Source: Mrakia gelida (Eukaryota; Basidiomycota; Tremellomycetes; Cystofilobasidiales; Mrakiaceae). Taken from it: 64,000 nt of DNA. Location of the stretch: assembly GCA_024345305.1 (NCBI GenBank), contig BRON01000007.1, forward strand, positions 1,302,001 to 1,366,000, read 5' to 3'. Made by a program: the position numbers and the translations under genes. The notes beneath the pieces are model-generated. The model saw only the letters and a list, made by a program, of their open reading frames with translations, did no database searches and was not told the origin of the DNA. Shown in pieces: positions 43,012 to 53,873 of the stretch. Position 1 is the stretch's first letter. Each line of letters opens with the position of its first letter.

Positions 43012-44785
43012 ATCAGGGCGCTAAGCGACCTCATCAGCGCAGCTAGGATCGAATCATGAAAGCTGAAGGGAGAGGTCTCGGTGGGCTTGTAGCAGCTGAG
43101 CTGAAAAGAAAAGAAAAAGTAAGCAGTCGAAAGAGACGCGTCGCTCGGAAGACCGACGACGAAGAACTCGCGACCCAAAGATCCCTCCGACATACTCGAG
43201 GATTGTTGCTGGCAGATGCTCCGAGTCCCGAAGGAGTCGAGGGTCGCGAGGTGATCGAGCGTCCCTCTGAGAGGGAGAAAAGAAAGAAAGAAGAGGAAGA
43301 GGTTTCGACGCGTCGATGGACTCGCGATGTTTAAAGCTCACACCGGACTGGGGACACCTCGGCTGAGGCTGAACCAGTATGGGTGGAGGGAAATATCGAG
43401 AGAAAATCGGCTGGGATAGCTTCAGAGTGGAGAAAGAATGGGGCGAAATATTGAGCGAGAAGGGAGATCGCTCACGATTGGGGTTCTCGGCTGCTATGTC
43501 CCCGTCCAGGGTGACTCCTCTATATCTCTCGGGGAGACTAGGTAAGAGAGGAGCTCGCCGAGGAGAGAGTATTAGCAGGAAGAGCGGGAAGGAAGAGGAG
43601 CGAAGAGAGGGAAAGGAAACGAAGGAGCTGGGTGGTAAGGGCGAAAACGCGTCGAGCGGATTCAGCTGCTCGGTCAGAGCTTCCGACGTCACTCGACCCT
43701 TGAAGAGCTCTCAAGCTCTCCAGAAGAGTGACCCATGAAGGTTTTCCGCGCAGATGAGTCGCACGACGGACGAAAGCATAGAAGGGAGAAGGGGCAGAGG
43801 AGAAGGGACGGACGGGGACGAGGAAGCCAGTCACCGTTTGATCCAACCAACTCCAAGGATGGGCAGGGAATACTTCTCTTTTCTCGCGTGTACCAAGCAA
43901 GCGGTCACGGGAGAGGAGAGGTCATCCCATCCTCCCAAAGGAGAGGCAGTGGGTCCTGAATGAGGAGGAGACGAAATCGAACGTGAGTGACCTCCGTTCC
44001 ACCCGGAGGAAGCGTCCCACTGCTCCTGCTACAGAATGAGAGATAAGAAGAGAAACACAAGTCGATCCGACTGAGACCCAGCTCCGGCTGCATACTTGTC
44101 GATGTTTCGAGTCGAGAGCGAGCAGGCTTCGAACCAGATGCATCGTCGAAGATGGAGACGGAGGGGTCGGGAGTGGAGCGAGGAAGAGGGAGCGAGAGGA
44201 AGAGAAGGAGAAGGGAGCGAGGGCGAGAGGTAAGATAGGATTCGGAGGACATAGACGAGGAGGATGAGAAAAGAGAAAGGAAAGGAAGAAAGAGACGAGA
44301 GGAGAAGAGAAAAGGAAGAAGAAGAAGATGGATGGAAGGGAGGAGGAAGTGACCTCCCTTCTTCCCAGTCGAATCCCACTCGTCCCCAGACCGACGATAC
44401 AACCTCCCTGGGGCTTCGCCGTTTTAGCACTATGAGGATACGAAGATCCTCAAGAGCTGAGCTGGCGAAGTCAGGAGGTGTAAAGGCGGTAGAGGGAGAG
44501 GTGGTGAAGGAGAAGGAGGTGAAGCGAGCTGACGAGGGGAAGGGAGGATTGTCGCCTTCGTCCCTTCCTCGTCCTTCCTCGGCAGTGTATGCGAAGGGTG
44601 TTCAGGTTGGATCAGTGGGATAAGAGAGCAGAGATGGGAAGGGGGGAGAATGTGGTTGGGAGATAGGAAAGATAGAGAAGCCAGCTCCCTCCCTCGCCCC
44701 AACTGCGGGAAGGGGGGGAGGGCGAGAGCGAAAACGTTCTTCCTCGTCCAGAATCTTTGTACTCCCACCGTCCTTTTTCGCCGAG

Positions 44786-45594
44786 ATGGTACGTTCTTCA
44801 ATACACCACATCCACCCACATATCACCTCCTCCCTCCTCTCTGCCACCCACCGGTCAAAAAATGGTCGAAATCCATCCAGGAACGAGCGAGGAAGGGAAT
44901 GAAGAAGGGAGAAGGGTGAAGGGGAGGGAGGAGCTGAGGTCGAGACGAGTGTTGGGACGACGAGGCTGGGGGTCGAGCTCGTATGGGTTGGGGAATGGAT
45001 AGAGGATATAGGGGAGGGTATGGTTGTAGAGAAGTCAGGTCTATGGAGGGAGAACCTCTGACCCTACAGCTTCAACCATTCATCAACCTCACCTCTCCGC
45101 CCTTCCTCCCTCCTCAAACGGACCTCACCTTCCTCCTCCCTCCTCCCTTCCCCTCCTCGCATCCCCCCTCCTCGGACCCCATCCACCTTCATCATCACGT
45201 TCTCAACCCTCTCCTCCTGTACCTCCCCGCCACCACCCACCACAACCCACACAACCTTCCTCTCAACCGGAAACCCTCGACCTTCAAAACGAACACTGAC
45301 TCCCTCCCTTCTCGTTCCCTCGTTCCCCTTCCCTCAGCCTTCCCAAAAGACCTTCCGAATCAAGACCCGTCTTGCGAAAGCCGGACGACAGAACCGACCT
45401 ATCCCCCAGTGGTTCCGTCTCAAGGCCGATACCAAGGTCCAGTACAACAAGAAGAGGAGAGTGAGTACACCCTTCCGTTCACCTCGAGTCTCGTCTCGAG
45501 TCTCGCTTCGTCGCTCAAGCAGAGTGCTGACTCGCGTTCCTTCTCGTTCACCTTCGCCTCTTCTAGCATTGGAGGAAGACCAAGCTCAAGTTCG
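44786..45594 (+). CDS. RPL39: 60S ribosomal protein eL39
   Basis: Small basic protein lining the ribosome exit tunnel. Exon 1 (44786-44788) is just the ATG, followed by a GTACGT donor; intron 1 is 549 nt, long for this window. Exon 2 (45338-45460) codes [41 protein letters not shown]; exon 3 starts at 45567 after TTCTAG and codes [10 protein letters not shown] + 41 + 9 gives 51 residues, the standard eL39 length. The stop expected right after the final F is out of frame by one base: the sequence reads TTC GTA GCC with TAG in the +1 frame. So the end is set at about 45593 by homology and the real terminus is uncertain (see findings). Coding identity itself is certain. Confidence 0.88.
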
Positions 45595-45597
45595 TAG

Positions 45598-46062
45598 CCC
45601 AACTCACGCTCCAGCTTCAGCTCGCGACCTCGACCTCACCAACTGACCTCGTCTGCTCCCTCCCTTCTTCTCTCCTCCTCTTCTCTCACCACCACCACCT
45701 CCCTCCTCGCCCTTCTACCTCAACTCACAACCTTCCGCAACAAACAGCCTTTAAACGCCCAGTCGCGGATACAAGGGATCGAGGAGCTTTTGGGCGTGTC
45801 GACTCCTGGGCGTGGATGGGTTTCTCGGACATCTTCATCGGAGGGTTACACAACGTACCTTTGGGAAGGGAGGGAGGAAGCTGTTTATGTGCATGGTCGA
45901 CGGTTGGATAGAAACGAACGCGTGTCGGAAGGTGTTGGGAAAGAGAGAAGGATGGGAGGGAGAGAGGACGACGACGAGCAGGGGCGTCGGAGCGAGAGGG
46001 AGTGCTGGGAGCGAAACGAGAGAGATATCTTGAAGAGGAGGATAGTCGGGCGAGAGCGTTGA
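45598..46062 (+). other. Possible coding exon downstream of eL39
   Basis: An open plus-strand frame with coding-like composition (SRIQGIEELLG, SSEGYTTYLWEGREEAVYVH, RRLDRNERVSEGVGKERRM) ends at a TGA at about 46060-46062. It has no ATG of its own before that stretch, so it would need an upstream exon; an acceptor AACAAACAG at 45739-45747 is in suitable phase. Not recognised. The opposite strand is also partly open. Confidence 0.25.
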
Positions 46063-46459
46063 GGAGATGGAGATGGGAACACGATCGAAGGGAAGGAGAA
46101 AGGATGTTGAGCTTGAGCTTCGACTTCGACGTTCTGACCTCCGTCATCGTCGCGCTCCTCCTCCTCTCGCTCTCGTATCGGTCGCGAAGACAAGCCCCCA
46201 TCCTCTTGGCCTCGAGAGTTCAGACTCCAGGCCTGATGTGTCTGCCAACGAGCGTCGACGATCTGTCGAACGCGACTTCGAAACGAGAAGAGACGGCGAG
46301 ACGAGGAGGCTCAACCTCGCGCGTCGTCGCTCATCCGAACGTTCTCTCAACCACAGCCTCGTCGTGAGAGCTACTCAACTTCAACCACATCATTAAAGGT
46401 TCTCCCCAAACTGCATAAAGCTCAAAAACAGATCTCCTCCCTCCCACTCTGCTCGTTCA
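46063..46459. other. Intergenic region before the orphan membrane protein stop
   Basis: 397 nt. A plus-strand frame reading DSRPDVSANERRRSVERDF up to a TAA at 46394-46396 could be a further exon of the locus at 45.6-46.1 kb, but nothing links them. Otherwise nothing identifiable. Confidence 0.25.
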
Positions 46460-47468
46460 TCAAACAACACTCCCGCTCCCGCCCCTCTCATCACCATCCC
46501 TCCTCTCCTCGACCTTGATCTCATAGAACACAGCTCTCTCAGCACTCGTCTTTGTCACCGTCCTCTTCCAACCCCCCTCCTCGTTCCCCGCTCGTGGATC
46601 TCGTCGCGTGAGCTGGTGGGTGGTCCAAAGCGACTCGAACGCGAACGAAAGTCTAGCGAGCGTCGTTCGCCAGGTCGAGGAAGAGAATATCCCGATTTGA
46701 GGGCCTGGGAGGAGGAGGGTTATGAGGCCGCCTGGAGGGAGATGCGACGCACGAACGAAATGAGGGTCAGTGTTGGGGCTCGGGGAGGCAGGAGAGAGAT
46801 GGAGAAGAAACGAAGAACGCCGTCGACGCGTCGTCGTCCCAAACTCACTACAAGCGCAAAGCATATCCGGCCTCACCGTCGACCCCTCAAGCGGGGAAAT
46901 GAAGATCAACAGCGCTTGGGTAAAGAGCACGAGTCCGAACCCCCATACTTCAGCTCCCATGAGCAAGTCTTGGACGAGCGTGGATTCCGCGCCCGAATGG
47001 AGGAGGTGAGCTCGACGCGAGGATGTGCCGTACTTGAGGAAGATTTCGAGGAGGATGGCGACTGAGAAGGAAGCGTCTGGGTCAGGGAGGGAAAGGCGGG
47101 AAGTGCGTGGGAGGAGGGGACTGACGGTCAAAGAGGAGAGAAATGATCATGGCCACGAAGGGGATCCAGAAACGAGCGTACTACGAAATCGAGACGCGTC
47201 GAAGGGTGAGGGAAGGGGAGGCGAGTTGATCTCCGACGTTGTTGTTGAGGAGCGCTGTAGCTCGCTCTGAGAGGAGGTTTGAGACCATCGAGGTCAAGAG
47301 GAGTGAGAGGGGACTGTCCTGCAGTCGAGGTAAAGAGAGAAAGAAGGTCGTTGGTTCAGAAGATGGCTGTTGAAAGCCAAAAGGAAGGAAGGAAAGCGAG
47401 CTCACGCGCAAACACCCCTTTTGACGGAGCTGTTCGATGATTGAAAACTCAGGGGTCAAATTTGCCAT
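46460..47468 (-). CDS. Orphan multi-pass membrane protein, five exons
   Basis: Not recognised. A clean model: exons 47468-47406, 47318-47238, 47180-47126, 47061-46849 and 46731-46460, phases all compatible, about 227 residues. It starts MANLTPEFSIIEQLRQKG, has a hydrophobic pair FWIPFVAMIISLLF and LAILLEIFL around residues 50-75, another segment VWGFGLVLFTQALLIFI, and a short GLITLLLPGPQIGIF, then a charged C-terminus (VFYEIKVEERRDGDE). Donors are GTGAGC, GTCGGA, GTCAGT and GTGAGT; introns carry ACGCGT and CTGACC motifs like those of certain genes here, which is the main support. Two to four membrane segments, so probably an organelle or ER protein; no function is inferred. Confidence 0.6.
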
Positions 47469-47941
47469 CACGACCGACAGGAGGGACAGACTGAGTCGTT
47501 CTGTACTGCCTTTGTGGTATCTGTTGAGCGAAAGTCTGTTGATCGAACAGCCTCGAGAGGAGAAGGAGATGAGGTGCTTTCGTCTCCTCCCAGCCTCCTG
47601 CGTCTCGAGCGAGACGCGAAAGAAAGCTGAAAAGAGAGCCGGCACGTCCCAAACAAAGCTCGATCAAGATTCTCATCCATCTCTCGCTTCATCCAGAACG
47701 TCCGACCTCCCGTCATCCTAGCAAGAGGCCTAGCAGAGGACGGGATACGACAACCTCCGCTTGATCGTTAACTCGCTTCGAGTCAAGGTCGTCACCGAAT
47801 TTGCTCGCGAGAGGGTGGAACTAGTAGCAGCGCGCTTCCTCCTCTCATCACTCCAAGCCCGACCGAGGTACCTCGACCGGGAAGGTGCGATGTTAAAACA
47901 GAGCAGACGTACGAGGAGGAGAGATCACTCAACGTTCGCTT
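47469..47941. other. Intergenic region upstream of the orphan membrane protein
   Basis: 473 nt that should contain the promoter of the minus-strand membrane-protein gene. No supported ORF or named site. Confidence 0.35.
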
Positions 47942-48750
47942 GACCGGAGTACTTTCTCAGCAGAGCTCTTCTTCGAAAAGAAAGAAGTCCTCCTTGGTAC
48001 ATCCTCGGGCTTTAACACCCAGAACGGGAGTCTCGAGATGAACTTCCTCCGCTCCCTGCTCCTCCATGCTACGAGAGAGGGAGAGGAAGAGATCCAGAGC
48101 ACGAAAGGCTCCCTGATGGCGATCATGTTTCCGGCAAGACCATTCGGACGAGCGAGTGTTGCGTTTCCGTTTCCGTTTCCTTCTTGAGAGACTTGATGAG
48201 CCTGCTGGTGGAAACAAGGAGGTAGAGTGGCGAAGGTGAGGGAGGGAGGGGTGGAGTCGAGGCGGAAGCGAAGAGATGGATGGGAAGACAGAGGGAGCGA
48301 GTGAGCTTAGAATGTGCATTCGACGAGTGAGTTGGACTTCACAATAGAGGGTACGTACCAAACCAGAGGAGCGAGAGATTGTGAGATGCTGGACGCTGGG
48401 AGGAAGAGAGAGGAAGGGCAGGCGGGGAGGGAGGGGGAGGAGGATGGAGGTGAGATCGTCGACGCTGGCTCCCTCGAAGACCTCGGCAAGAAAGCCAAAG
48501 AGATGAACGCACAGGGGAAGGGGAGGGTCTCGAGAAAGGCTGCAAGAGAAAAGGACGTGCGTCGAGGAAACAGGGTCGAGGGGAGTGAGCGTTCGAGGCA
48601 GGGAAGGAAGGGGAAACAGGTGAGCTCGTCGAAACTCTCGGCCTCCCTGCCTCGAGCTGATGTGAAGATTTTCAACCTTGACGGTCTTGTAGCGACCTCC
48701 CCTGCCCGAGAGACGGCCTCGAAATAAAAATCAATAAAGAGGTGTCTGGG
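47942..48750 (-). CDS. Candidate gene, Leu-rich, exons unresolved
   Basis: Coding-like minus-strand segments: GGRYKTVKVENLHISSRQGG (about 48690-48640), then after an acceptor TCTTGCAG at about 48541, HLFGFLAEVFEGASVDDLTS and LPPSVQHLTISRSSG (48510-48360), a GTACGT donor at about 48357, and 3' pieces after CCACCAG (about 48212) or CTCGTAG (about 48070) ending at stops 47942 or 47957. The style (Leu-rich strands, YKTV) recalls the F-box-like genes at 30-36 kb, but no F-box is visible. Divergent from the acyl-CoA synthetase. Limits are approximate and it may be a relic. Confidence 0.3.
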
Positions 48751-48889
48751 AAAAGGTGTGCCGGACTCGTCCCTCGGACCAGAGTAAGCGGAGGCAGGGA
48801 GGGATGCATCAGGAGATCGTCGTTTCCTTCTCTCTCGTCTCTTGCTTCTTCCCTCCCAACACCCACCCCACAACAGAACCCTTCCCACT

Positions 48890-51800
48890 ATGCCCTCCTT
48901 CTACAACCAAGTCTTCACTCCAGCTCGAGACCCTATCCCCACCGAGGCGCTGTACGGAAAGTTCCCTGCCGACTTCGACTTCTCGAAGCCGCAAGCTGCT
49001 GTGAGCTTCCTCCTCCCTCTTTGCCTCCATCTCTACGAGACGAGAGCGAGCTCTTTACTGACGCTCTCCTCCTCGTATACATCCTCCTCTTCTCCTCCCT
49101 CCACCCCCTCCGTTTTTTCCGCTCTTTGAACTCTCGCTTTCATCCGTTTCGTCGACGTCCTCCCTGCTCATCCCTCCACGGTCCTCCTTTCCCTCCGACG
49201 ACCGGTTCTCGCTCTGCCTCCTTCCGCGAACGCGCTTGGCCCTGCTTCTATAGGAGGTTCCTGGCACTCGTCGAGACGGTCAGACAGGTACGTCGTCCTT
49301 CTCATCTTTTTCTCGTAGGGTTCAGAGCTGTCAGGCTTCCCAGGGCAAAGCTCTCGAGCTCAACCGGCGGAGACCCCTCGGTGGGGAGGAGCGAAGAAGG
49401 CTCGCTCTTTTGGCTTCGAGCTCACCATTTCTGCATCTTTCTCGTATCATCAGGTCACTACCGATCCAGTACGTCCCCCCTCTCCTATCTCTCGTTTATT
49501 CCATGACTCGGGACGGGCTGGCAAGCTCAGGCTGACCTTCCTCGCTTCCCTCTCCTCCTCGTCCTCCCTCAGCCATCTGGCCCAACCCCAGCGAGCTTCT
49601 TGCGGCTCCCAAGCCTCGAACTCTCTACGAGCTTGTTAAACAGGGTTAGTTCAACGTTCCTCTCCCCCTTTGAAGTGCTAATGAAGCTCACCTCGGTTCT
49701 GCTTCACCCCTTTCAGTCACCAACGAAATCCCAGACGACAACGCGCTCGGATACCTTCCTGCCGTTTCAGTCAAGGGAGAGCGACCAGTTCGATACGCCG
49801 AGGAGTACAAGTGGATCAGCTACGGAGAGCTCGAGATTACGAGGATGGAGGTCAGTCTTTTCCTTTCCTTGTCGCTTCGTTCGTCTTCGAGAGAGAGAGA
49901 ACGAGAGCTGATTCAACCAACCTCGTTTCGCGAAACACCAGATCGGGTCCGCTTTGATCCACCTCCTTCGTTCAGGAGTTCTCGGTACACCAGAGAAGAT
50001 CGATCCTAACGCTCCTACTGATGGAGGATGGGGTGTGGGAATCTGGGCTGGGAACAGACCTGGTGAGTCGAGCTCGAGAGGATTGCTCGATGACGGACGT
50101 GTCGAGCGAGCGAGATGGCTGACTTTCGCTCTTTCGTTCGATCGAACAGAGTGGCAGATGACGGATATGGCTTGCGGAGCTTTCAGTTTGGTTTCGGTCG
50201 CTCTGTACGACACTCTTGGTCCTGTGAGTACGAGTGGAAGCGGGTGAGCAGATAGTTGAGAGACGTCGAGCTGACCGTGTCCGTCGTCGGTTTCCTTTCG
50301 TTCAGCAAGCCACTGGTTCGTTATCTTGATATAGTTCCTCTTGTCATTCCTCACTGACCGTTCCTTTCATGTCAACCTACCTACAGAATACGTGTACGTC
50401 CTCTGTGTCTCTCCCTTTCCTCTCTTCCGCTCGTCGCGTCGTCCTGACTTCCCTCTCTTCCCTCTTCCCTCCCTTTTTTCCTCTCAGTGCCAACCACGCC
50501 GCCCTCCCCATCATCTTCACCTCCCTCGCTCATCTTCCCTCCATGCTCAAGCTCCTCCCTCAAGTCCCCACCGTCAAGGCCGTCGTCTGCTACGAGACGC
50601 TCGAGGGACCCGAGGGAGAGCTCGCTCGACTCTGGGCCAAGGAGAGTGGTGTTTGGATCGGAGATTGGAGCGAGTTGAAGAAGATTGGACAAGACAACCT
50701 CATTGGACCTATCCTCCCTCGACCTGAGACCGTTGCTACTCTTTCTTGTGAGGTTTCGACCTTCGACGAAGAGGTTGAGCGAGAACAGACGCGCCGAGAA
50801 CTCAACTGACAGCTACGCCTTCCGTCTTCGTTCTTTTTAGACACTTCGGGAACTACCGGAAACCCCAAGGGTGTGATTCTCACTCACTCTGCGATGGCTG
50901 CCGCCGTCGTGACGAACGCCTACGCTTCTTCGATGCCCGAACGAGGCTGCATCGTCGCTTCGTATCTTCCTCTTTCTCACGTTTACGCTCGGTGAGTTCC
51001 CCATTCCTATTTGATAATCACTCAACCGCCTTTACTCGACAACTGAACTCACCTCTCGTTCCTTCTTCGTGTCCCAGTTTCCTCGATCTCGTTCGGCCCG
51101 CTCCCGTACTCTTCCCCTTTCCCCTCGAGCTCTTTCGCTGACCTCTCGTTCTTTCTTTCACTCCTACAGGTCGCCGTCTACATCCGAGGATGCGCCGCCT
51201 ACTCAACAGGAGACTCGACTCGTCTTCTTGCCGATATCGCGATCATGAGGCCTCACGTTTTCTGCTCTGTTCCTCGGTCCGTTCGCCTCCCTCTCTTCCC
51301 TCGTCCCTATCTCGTTCGCTAACGTTCGATATCGTTCTCCGCTCACAGAGTCCTCAACCGAATTTACGCCGCCATCATGGCTCAAGCTTCCGCTGGAGGA
51401 ATCAAGGGTGAATCTCCCCTCGTCTCGTCTCCCTCTCAATTTCTCGTCTCCTCTCGAACTTACTCGACGCGTCTCGTTCCCACTCGCTCGCCCTTTCGCC
51501 AGGCAACCTCCTCAACCACGCCATCAAAGTCAAGATCGCCAACTACAAGGCTACTGGAGTCTACACCCACGCCGTTTACGATCGAGTCATCTTCTCCAAG
51601 CTCCAGGCTTTGCTCGGAGGGAGGGTCGTGTACCTTTCGTCTGGTGAGTTTGCGCGCCCCTCGCTCGCTCGCTGTCCGAGTGAGGATTTAGGGCTGACTG
51701 TAGCGTATTTGCTGGATCGGATTGGAAGGATCCGCTCCTATCTCGCCTGCTGTGTTCGAGACACTCAAGGTCTGCTTCTCGGTTGAGATGATTGAGGTGA

Positions 51801-53475
51801 GTCCTCGTCGCGTCTCGTTTCTTTGGGCAGAGCTCGAGCGTCACTGATCCTTCTTCTATGTTCTTTCCTGAAATACAGGGTTGGGGAATGACTGAGTCTG
51901 TGAGTGCCTTCATGCCTATTGAGGAACGGGGAGAGACCCGAACTGACTCCGTTCTCGTCGTTTTACTTTCGTCAGGTCGGAACTGGAAGCAAGGGTGCGC
52001 TTTCTGTCTCTCGAGACAAGACCCAACGCGTTCCTGACCATCTTTGTCTTGCGCTTTCGTCTCTGATCAGGTCGAGCCTCCGATCCCGGAGCCACTGGCT
52101 TCATCGGAGCTCCTGTGTGAGTCGCGTCTCTTCTACCCGTCTCTTCGACCTTCCTTTCGTTCGCTGACCTCGAACGCTTTCCTTCTTCGTTGTCCTAGTG
52201 TTTGCAACGAGTTCAAGCTCGTTGACATCCCCGAGATGGGAGTGAGTTCTCGTTTTCTTCGGCGTCTCGTCGCGTCTTCTCTCGTCGTCGTCTCTCGCGA
52301 GTCGCTGACCTCTTCGTTTATTCTTTATTCTTCTCCAGTACACCTCTCACGACAAGCCTTTCCCTCGAGGAGAGCTCTGCGTCAAGGGACTGAACCTCTT
52401 CGTGCGTTCTAACCGTCTCGACGAAACTCGCCTCGCTCGAACTCGGGACGCTGACTTTCTTTCGAACCAAATCAACAGAGCGGTTACTACAAGGACCCCA
52501 AGAACACCAAGGAAGCTCTCGACGAGGAGGGTTGGCTTCACACCGGAGACGTCTGCATGGTCGATCCCATGGGTCGATTTAAGATCATCGATAGGAAGAA
52601 GGTCCGTCTCTCGTCTCGACGCGTCTCTCCCTTCCTCCCTCTCCCTCCCCTCCTTCCTGACCCCTCCTTCTCGCCCTTTTCCCACCCACTCCATCCCCCC
52701 CACCCCTCAACCAGAACATTATGAAACTCGCCCAAGGAGAATACGTCGCGATCGAAACCGTCGAAGGAGTCTACTCCCTCTCCCCTCTCTTCTCGTCCTT
52801 CTACCTCCACGGAGACTCCCTCCGAAACCATCTCGTCGGAGTCGGAGTGGTTGACCCTGTCCAGACCCTCCTCTGGATCAAGAAGTCCATCGGAGGGAAG
52901 TTGAGCGAAGAGATTCAGGACGAGGCGGATCTGAGGAGGTTCATTGAGAGTGAGGATGGGAGGAAGTTGAGGAACGAGATGGTTAAGGTGTTGAAGAAGT
53001 TGGCGAGGGAGAAGGGGCTGCAGGGGTGAGTTGATCCAGCTTGGTCTTCGAGAAGGTGCGAGGGCTTCTGACACTGATCGTTGCTTTTGATGCGTTCATT
53101 CAGATACGAGCACGTGAAGGGACTGCATCTCGCCGTCGAGCCTTTCCCTGATCACCTTCTCACTCCCACCTTCGTTCGTTCCTTCTCTCTCCCTTCTTCC
53201 TTCCTTCTCGTCTCTCACTCCTCAACCTAACTTTCTCTCCCTTTTCGCCTCGTTCTCGAAACAGAAATTCAAGCGAAACATCGTCGCGAAGCACTTCGAG
53301 AAGGAGCTCGCAGTGTGAGTCTCTCGTTTTGCTCTCTTTCCCTCTTTGACTCCCCTCACTTCTTCTTGCCTCCTTCTCGATTTACTGACCTCAGTTACCC
53401 TTTTTCGTCGACAGCGCCTACGACGAGAGTGAAGAGCCGGTGGTCGACGACCACAAGACGAAGAGCAAGCTTTGA
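48890..53475 (+). CDS. Peroxisomal acyl-CoA synthetase (FAA2-like)
   Basis: Activates fatty acids to acyl-CoA with ATP via an acyl-AMP intermediate (ANL superfamily). The ATG at 48890 begins [20 protein letters not shown]. After several tiny exons come the family motifs: P-loop [16 protein letters not shown] (about 50841), [29 protein letters not shown] (A5, about 51885), [34 protein letters not shown] (A7), [19 protein letters not shown] (A8) and [12 protein letters not shown] near the end. The last residues are KTKSKL, a canonical PTS1 signal, so the enzyme should be peroxisomal and feed beta-oxidation, as yeast Faa2 does. No membrane segment seen. At least 18 introns; exons include 7, 10, 13, 15 and 34 nt (see findings). 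The 5' side is divergent from a weak candidate gene. Confidence 0.95.
49454..49468 (+). other. 15-nt microexon of the acyl-CoA synthetase
   Basis: GTCACTACCGATCCA between CATCAG and GTACGT. With the 34-nt exon 49254-49287 ([11 protein letters not shown]) before it and the exon from 49573 (IWPNPSELL) after it, the spliced frame reads DGQTG-HYRS-TIWPNP. Confidence 0.75.
50306..50315 (+). other. 10-nt microexon of the acyl-CoA synthetase
   Basis: CAAGCCACTG between TTCGTTCAG and a GTTCGT donor. It supplies QAT plus one base in LYDTLGP-QAT-EYV; reading on without splicing meets a stop within a few codons. Confidence 0.8.
50387..50393 (+). other. 7-nt microexon of the acyl-CoA synthetase
   Basis: AATACGT between CCTACAG and a GTACGT donor. 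It completes E, codes Y, and gives two bases of V; with the exon from 50488 the frame reads [13 protein letters not shown], matching the family (EYV.NHA). Confidence 0.75.
51078..51090 (+). other. 13-nt microexon of the acyl-CoA synthetase
   Basis: TTTCCTCGATCTC between GTCCCAG and a GTTCGG donor, giving HVYAR-FLDL-VAVYIRG with phases closed on both sides; fits the LPLSHIYERF-type motif of the family. Confidence 0.7.
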
Positions 53476-53873
53476 TTGAGTTTTCGCGTCGCTTTTAGTT
53501 TTGCTGGTAGAACGAGAGAGGGTTCTGGGTTTGGGCTTGGTTTGTTTGAGCTTCTCTTTGCACACGATGGTACGACTTGCTTTGCTTTTGACTCGTCTTG
53601 GGGTCTAGGGAGAGCGAGAGAAGAGAGAAGGAGACGCGTCGCGACGGGTCTCGTTTCGCGTTTCGTCGAGTCGCTTCGAGCGTCGTCAGTCGATCTCTAG
53701 CCCCGACTCGAAGGTCAGCTCTACAAGCACGACTTCTGCGAAGTTTATCAGTCTTCGAAGATTTTCCCTCGGTGAGCAACCTCCCTTTTTCTGATGACGA
53801 GCCTCACGAAACTCAAAGCTCGATCTTGTGATTCGCTCCATCCTTCTTCCCTTCATCCCTCACCGTCTCGTCT
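53476..53873. other. Intergenic region, acyl-CoA synthetase to questin-oxidase-like gene
   Basis: 398 nt containing the 3' UTR of the synthetase (T-rich 53480-53600) and the promoter/leader of the next gene. One ACGCGT near 53634. No supported ORF. Confidence 0.45.

Larger units (their letters stand above)
39562..44785. other. Gene-poor region between GH13 and eL39
   Basis: 5.2 kb without a gene I can assign. Several short frames look coding-like on one or both strands, e.g. plus 42766-43002 (MSLFSRKPTKAKARKRR), plus 43056-43334 (MKAEGRGLGGLVAAELKRK), plus 44264-44623 (with LGLRRFSTMRIRRSS, presequence-like), plus end at 41996 and minus end at 41287. Because both strands often read well at the same place, this is weak evidence. 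ACGCGT palindromes are frequent here (near 40207, 40709, 40864, 41647, 41837, 41981, 43137, 43307). A strong hairpin lies at 41064-41138 and a weaker one at 42964-43011. The part next to 39561 is the GH13 promoter; 44640-44785 is the eL39 promoter/leader. Confidence 0.4.

Noticed and set aside
25606..43307. ACGCGT as MCB promoter elements for G1/S regulation
   Set aside because: The hexamer is just as common inside introns and away from promoters, so promoter function cannot be inferred from presence alone.
42766..43334. Two adjacent small basic ORFs as a small-protein system
   Set aside because: Both strands read well here, there are no splice or family signals, and nothing supports expression.
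45064..45337. Pro-rich open frame inside eL39 intron 1
   Set aside because: It is the pyrimidine-rich part of the intron; homology fixes exon 2 at 45338 and the ATG at 44786.
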